Source of the DNA: Gammaproteobacteria bacterium
GTDB taxonomy: Bacteria; Pseudomonadota; Gammaproteobacteria; UBA4575
Assembly (NCBI GenBank): GCA_027297825.1
Contig: JAPUHH010000055.1
Span: 1-6,509 of the forward strand
Direction: 5' to 3'
Length of the DNA: 6,509 nucleotides
Positions 4,597 through 6,509 of this stretch are shown one piece after another (within the stretch, counting starts at the first letter, position 1; each line of letters begins with the position of its first letter). The notes beneath the pieces were generated by a model that saw only the letters and a program-made list of their open reading frames with translations, was not told the DNA's origin and did not search any database. The position numbers and the translations under genes are program-made.

Positions 4597-6509
4597 GTAC
4601 TGTCTACGATATCAATCGAATTTTGATGCCAGAAGTACCGCCTGATTATGAAGACCATACGGCTGACATTAATTATGTGCCAGCTCCCTGTCAGGTTGCT
4701 TGCCCTATCGGCACCGACGCGCCTTCTTACATTGGTTACATTTGGGAAGGTAAATTTGATGAAGCTTTTGAAGCCATAACTGCGACAAATCCGTTCAGCT
4801 CTATATGTGGTCGCGTGTGTGATGCGCCGTGTGAACCGGCTTGTCGACGTACCGACAGTGATGGTCCACTACAAATACGCAATCTTAAGCGATTTGTAAT
4901 GGATAAGTTAGGTGCAACTTATGTGCCGACCCCAATAGAAGTCACCCAGTCTCAAACCGTTGCCATTGTAGGTTCAGGACCTGCAGGTCTTACGGCTGCA
5001 CATGATTTGTGTGCGGCGGGATTCGAAGTGCATGTATATGAAATGACAGATCGACTCGGTGGCATGATGATTTGGGGTATTCCTGCGTTTAGACTGCCAC
5101 CCGGTATTATCGAAGAAGATATTAATCGTTTGTTGAAGCGATGTCCGGGACTGCAAATCCATTTAAACACTGGTTTGGGCAAAGAAACGTCATTAGATGA
5201 GCTTAAATCTAAACATGATGTAGTGTTATTAACTATTGGTTCTTGGTGGGGGAAATCAATGGAGATACCTGGTGAATCTGGCAATGAAAATGTAATAGAT
5301 GGGGTAAGTTTTTTACGCAAAGTGAATGATGGTGAGCGACCCACACTACCAGAAACTGTTGTAGTAGTGGGTGGGGGAGATGTTGCCATGGATGCATGCC
5401 GTGTAGCATTACGTTTACCTGGATGTAAAAGTGTAAAAGTAATTTATCGAAGAGGGCCCGATGAAATCCCTGCAAGACGTATAGAATTGGAAGGTGCCAT
5501 CGAAGAAGGTATTGAGTTTTTCTACTATACGCAGCAAGTTGAAGTTGAAGAAAAAGACAATCAATTGTTGCTTAAATGTGTAAAAACTGAGTTGAGCGAA
5601 GTTGATAATGAAGATGGTCGCCGTCGGCCTAAAGTAGTATCTGGAAGCGAGCACGTTATTGAATGCGGCATGGTCATCGCGGCTGTAGGGCAACAAAGTG
5701 AAAGTGATGAATTGGCTAGCAAGGGTTTAATGGCTACTGACCGGGTACAAACGGATTGGGATACCATGCGCACTGCTGATGCAAAAGTATTTGCTGCAGG
5801 TGATGGTGCTTTTGGTGGATCCACAATTGTTATGGCAATGCACCATGGACAACGTGCAGCATATTATGTGAAGTCATTTCTTAATGGTATCGATAACCCA
5901 ATTCCATACCGCACACCCTATCGAACTAGAAGGGTGCCTGTTGCCCAAGATATTAAATGGGAGAGGTTTAATCCGCATCACCCAGAGTTTTTTGGTGTCG
6001 GAGAAAATCCAGTTGAGTTCCCTGAAATCGAAGCTACTTATGATTGGGAAACAGCAAAAAATGAGGCCGCGAGGTGTTACCGCTGTGATGCAGAAACAGG
6101 TTCGTCTGATTATTCTGTTGCACACCGCGAAGATATTTTCTCCATGGCGCGTACTAATCCTGCAGATAACGTAAAACTTAAATCAATGTTGCGCAAGCGG
6201 CTTCGAACGCGTAGCAATCCTTTTCCAGAAAGTCGTGCGCCAAGCTTAGATGATATTGTATTTTTGCCAGCAAACTTGTCACGACTGGTGATTGATCCAT
6301 ATCGAGAAGCTTGTAATGCCACTACAAATCTTGCCAATAAGTTGCAAATGCAGCATCCATTTATGGTTACTGGGTTTGATAATGAGTCTGAAGAGATATT
6401 TACCGCAGTGAGTCAAGGATGTGCACTATCGCATGCGCCTTATTTTGGAAATAGGGATCCGGGAAAAGAAACGAGTTGGTTGCAGTTAAGTTCCTCTATA
6501 GATGACCAA
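4593..6509 (+). CDS. GltD-like FAD/NAD(P)/Fe-S oxidoreductase with C-terminal FMN-domain-like extension, 3' end cut off
   Basis: Electron-input subunit: it should oxidise NAD(P)H through FAD and Fe-S clusters and reduce the FMN of the preceding subunit. The ATG lies in an ATGA overlap with the previous stop. 639 codons are visible without a stop. Cys33/Cys37 (CQVACP) and Cys72, Cys76, Cys80, Cys84 (CGRVCDAPCEPAC) form the N-terminal 4Fe-4S region of GltD-type proteins. VGSGPAG at 126-132 binds FAD. GGGDVAMD from 260, with YRRGPDEIPARR after it, is the pyridine nucleotide site. AAGDGAFGG from 401 is the second FAD motif. Normal GltD ends near 450-480 residues. Here a linker with RCYRC (Cys495, Cys498) follows, and from about 550 a segment SLDDIVFLPANLSRL ... 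HPFMVTGFD resembles the entry of a second glutamate synthase FMN domain, but without the MSxGALS motif. The reductase call is firm; the extension's identity is an inference. Confidence 0.88.
   Translation, partial: MSTVYDINRILMPEVPPDYEDHTADINYVPAPCQVACPIGTDAPSYIGYIWEGKFDEAFEAITATNPFSSICGRVCDAPCEPACRRTDSDGPLQIRNLKRFVMDKLGATYVPTPIEVTQSQTVAIVGSGPAGLTAAHDLCAAGFEVHVYEMTDRLGGMMIWGIPAFRLPPGIIEEDINRLLKRCPGLQIHLNTGLGKETSLDELKSKHDVVLLTIGSWWGKSMEIPGESGNENVIDGVSFLRKVNDGERPTLPETVVVVGGGDVAMDACRVALRLPGCKSVKVIYRRGPDEIPARRIELEGAIEEGIEFFYYTQQVEVEEKDNQLLLKCVKTELSEVDNEDGRRRPKVVSGSEHVIECGMVIAAVGQQSESDELASKGLMATDRVQTDWDTMRTADAKVFAAGDGAFGGSTIVMAMHHGQRAAYYVKSFLNGIDNPIPYRTPYRTRRVPVAQDIKWERFNPHHPEFFGVGENPVEFPEIEATYDWETAKNEAARCYRCDAETGSSDYSVAHREDIFSMARTNPADNVKLKSMLRKRLRTRSNPFPESRAPSLDDIVFLPANLSRLVIDPYREACNATTNLANKLQMQHPFMVTGFDNESEEIFTAVSQGCALSHAPYFGNRDPGKETSWLQLSSSIDDQ

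Noticed and set aside
4952..5824. Several minus-strand open frames of 62 to 145 codons
   Set aside because: All lie antisense to the GltD-like gene, whose FAD and NAD(P) motifs cover the same bases; no start signals.
5884..6174. Plus-strand open frame of 96 codons
   Set aside because: It lies in another frame within the open GltD-like gene, has no ribosome binding site and no recognisable domain; the long frame continues through with family-like sequence.
1..6509. CRISPR array, transposon ends, tRNA or rRNA genes
   Set aside because: No regularly spaced repeats, transposase-like sequence, terminal inverted repeats or recognisable RNA gene were seen.

Overview
The window looks like part of a bacterial chromosome of moderate-to-low GC content, roughly 40% by eye. 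Genes are tightly packed, with overlapping starts and stops. The protein types (UreE/UreF chaperones, a GlxB-like amidotransferase, a GltD-like iron-sulfur flavoprotein) point to a Gram-negative, probably proteobacterial, organism. That is an inference from family resemblance only; I cannot name a genus. The locus concerns nitrogen: urea breakdown on one side and glutamine/glutamate amido-nitrogen transfer on the other.

Left block (1-1467, minus strand). Three urease genes are read leftward in the order ureE, ureF, ureA. UreE and UreF overlap by 8 nt. ureA follows 33 nt after ureF, has its own clear ribosome binding site, and runs off the left edge. UreA is the urease gamma subunit; UreE delivers nickel; UreF is part of the apo-urease activation complex. 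ureB, ureC, ureG and ureD are not in the window and probably lie further left.

Centre (1468-1741). A 274-bp AT-rich region separates the two divergent operons. It holds one good sigma70-like promoter for the rightward genes, three short inverted repeats, and an 11-bp direct repeat that contains a TATAAT each time. The rightward operon has a clear AAGGA ribosome binding site. ureE has no visible Shine-Dalgarno sequence.

Right block (1742-6509, plus strand). Three overlapping genes encode a split and rearranged glutamate-synthase-like enzyme. (1) A class II glutamine amidotransferase of the GlxB/MgsA type. (2) One polypeptide joining a GXGXG beta-helix domain (GlxC/MgsB type) to an FMN/3Fe-4S glutamate synthase domain (GlxD/MgsC type), the reverse of the domain order in ordinary GltB. 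(3) A GltD-like FAD/NAD(P)/Fe-S oxidoreductase whose C-terminus continues, past the reductase, into what looks like the beginning of a second, diverged FMN-type glutamate synthase domain. This third gene is cut off by the right edge.

Taken together, urease would release ammonia from urea, glutamine synthetase (not here) would fix it as glutamine, and the right-hand complex would move the amide nitrogen to an acceptor using electrons from NAD(P)H. The acceptor may be 2-oxoglutarate, but the GlxBCD/MgsABC relationship leaves other acceptors possible. The unusual domain arrangement of the right-hand trio is the most interesting content.
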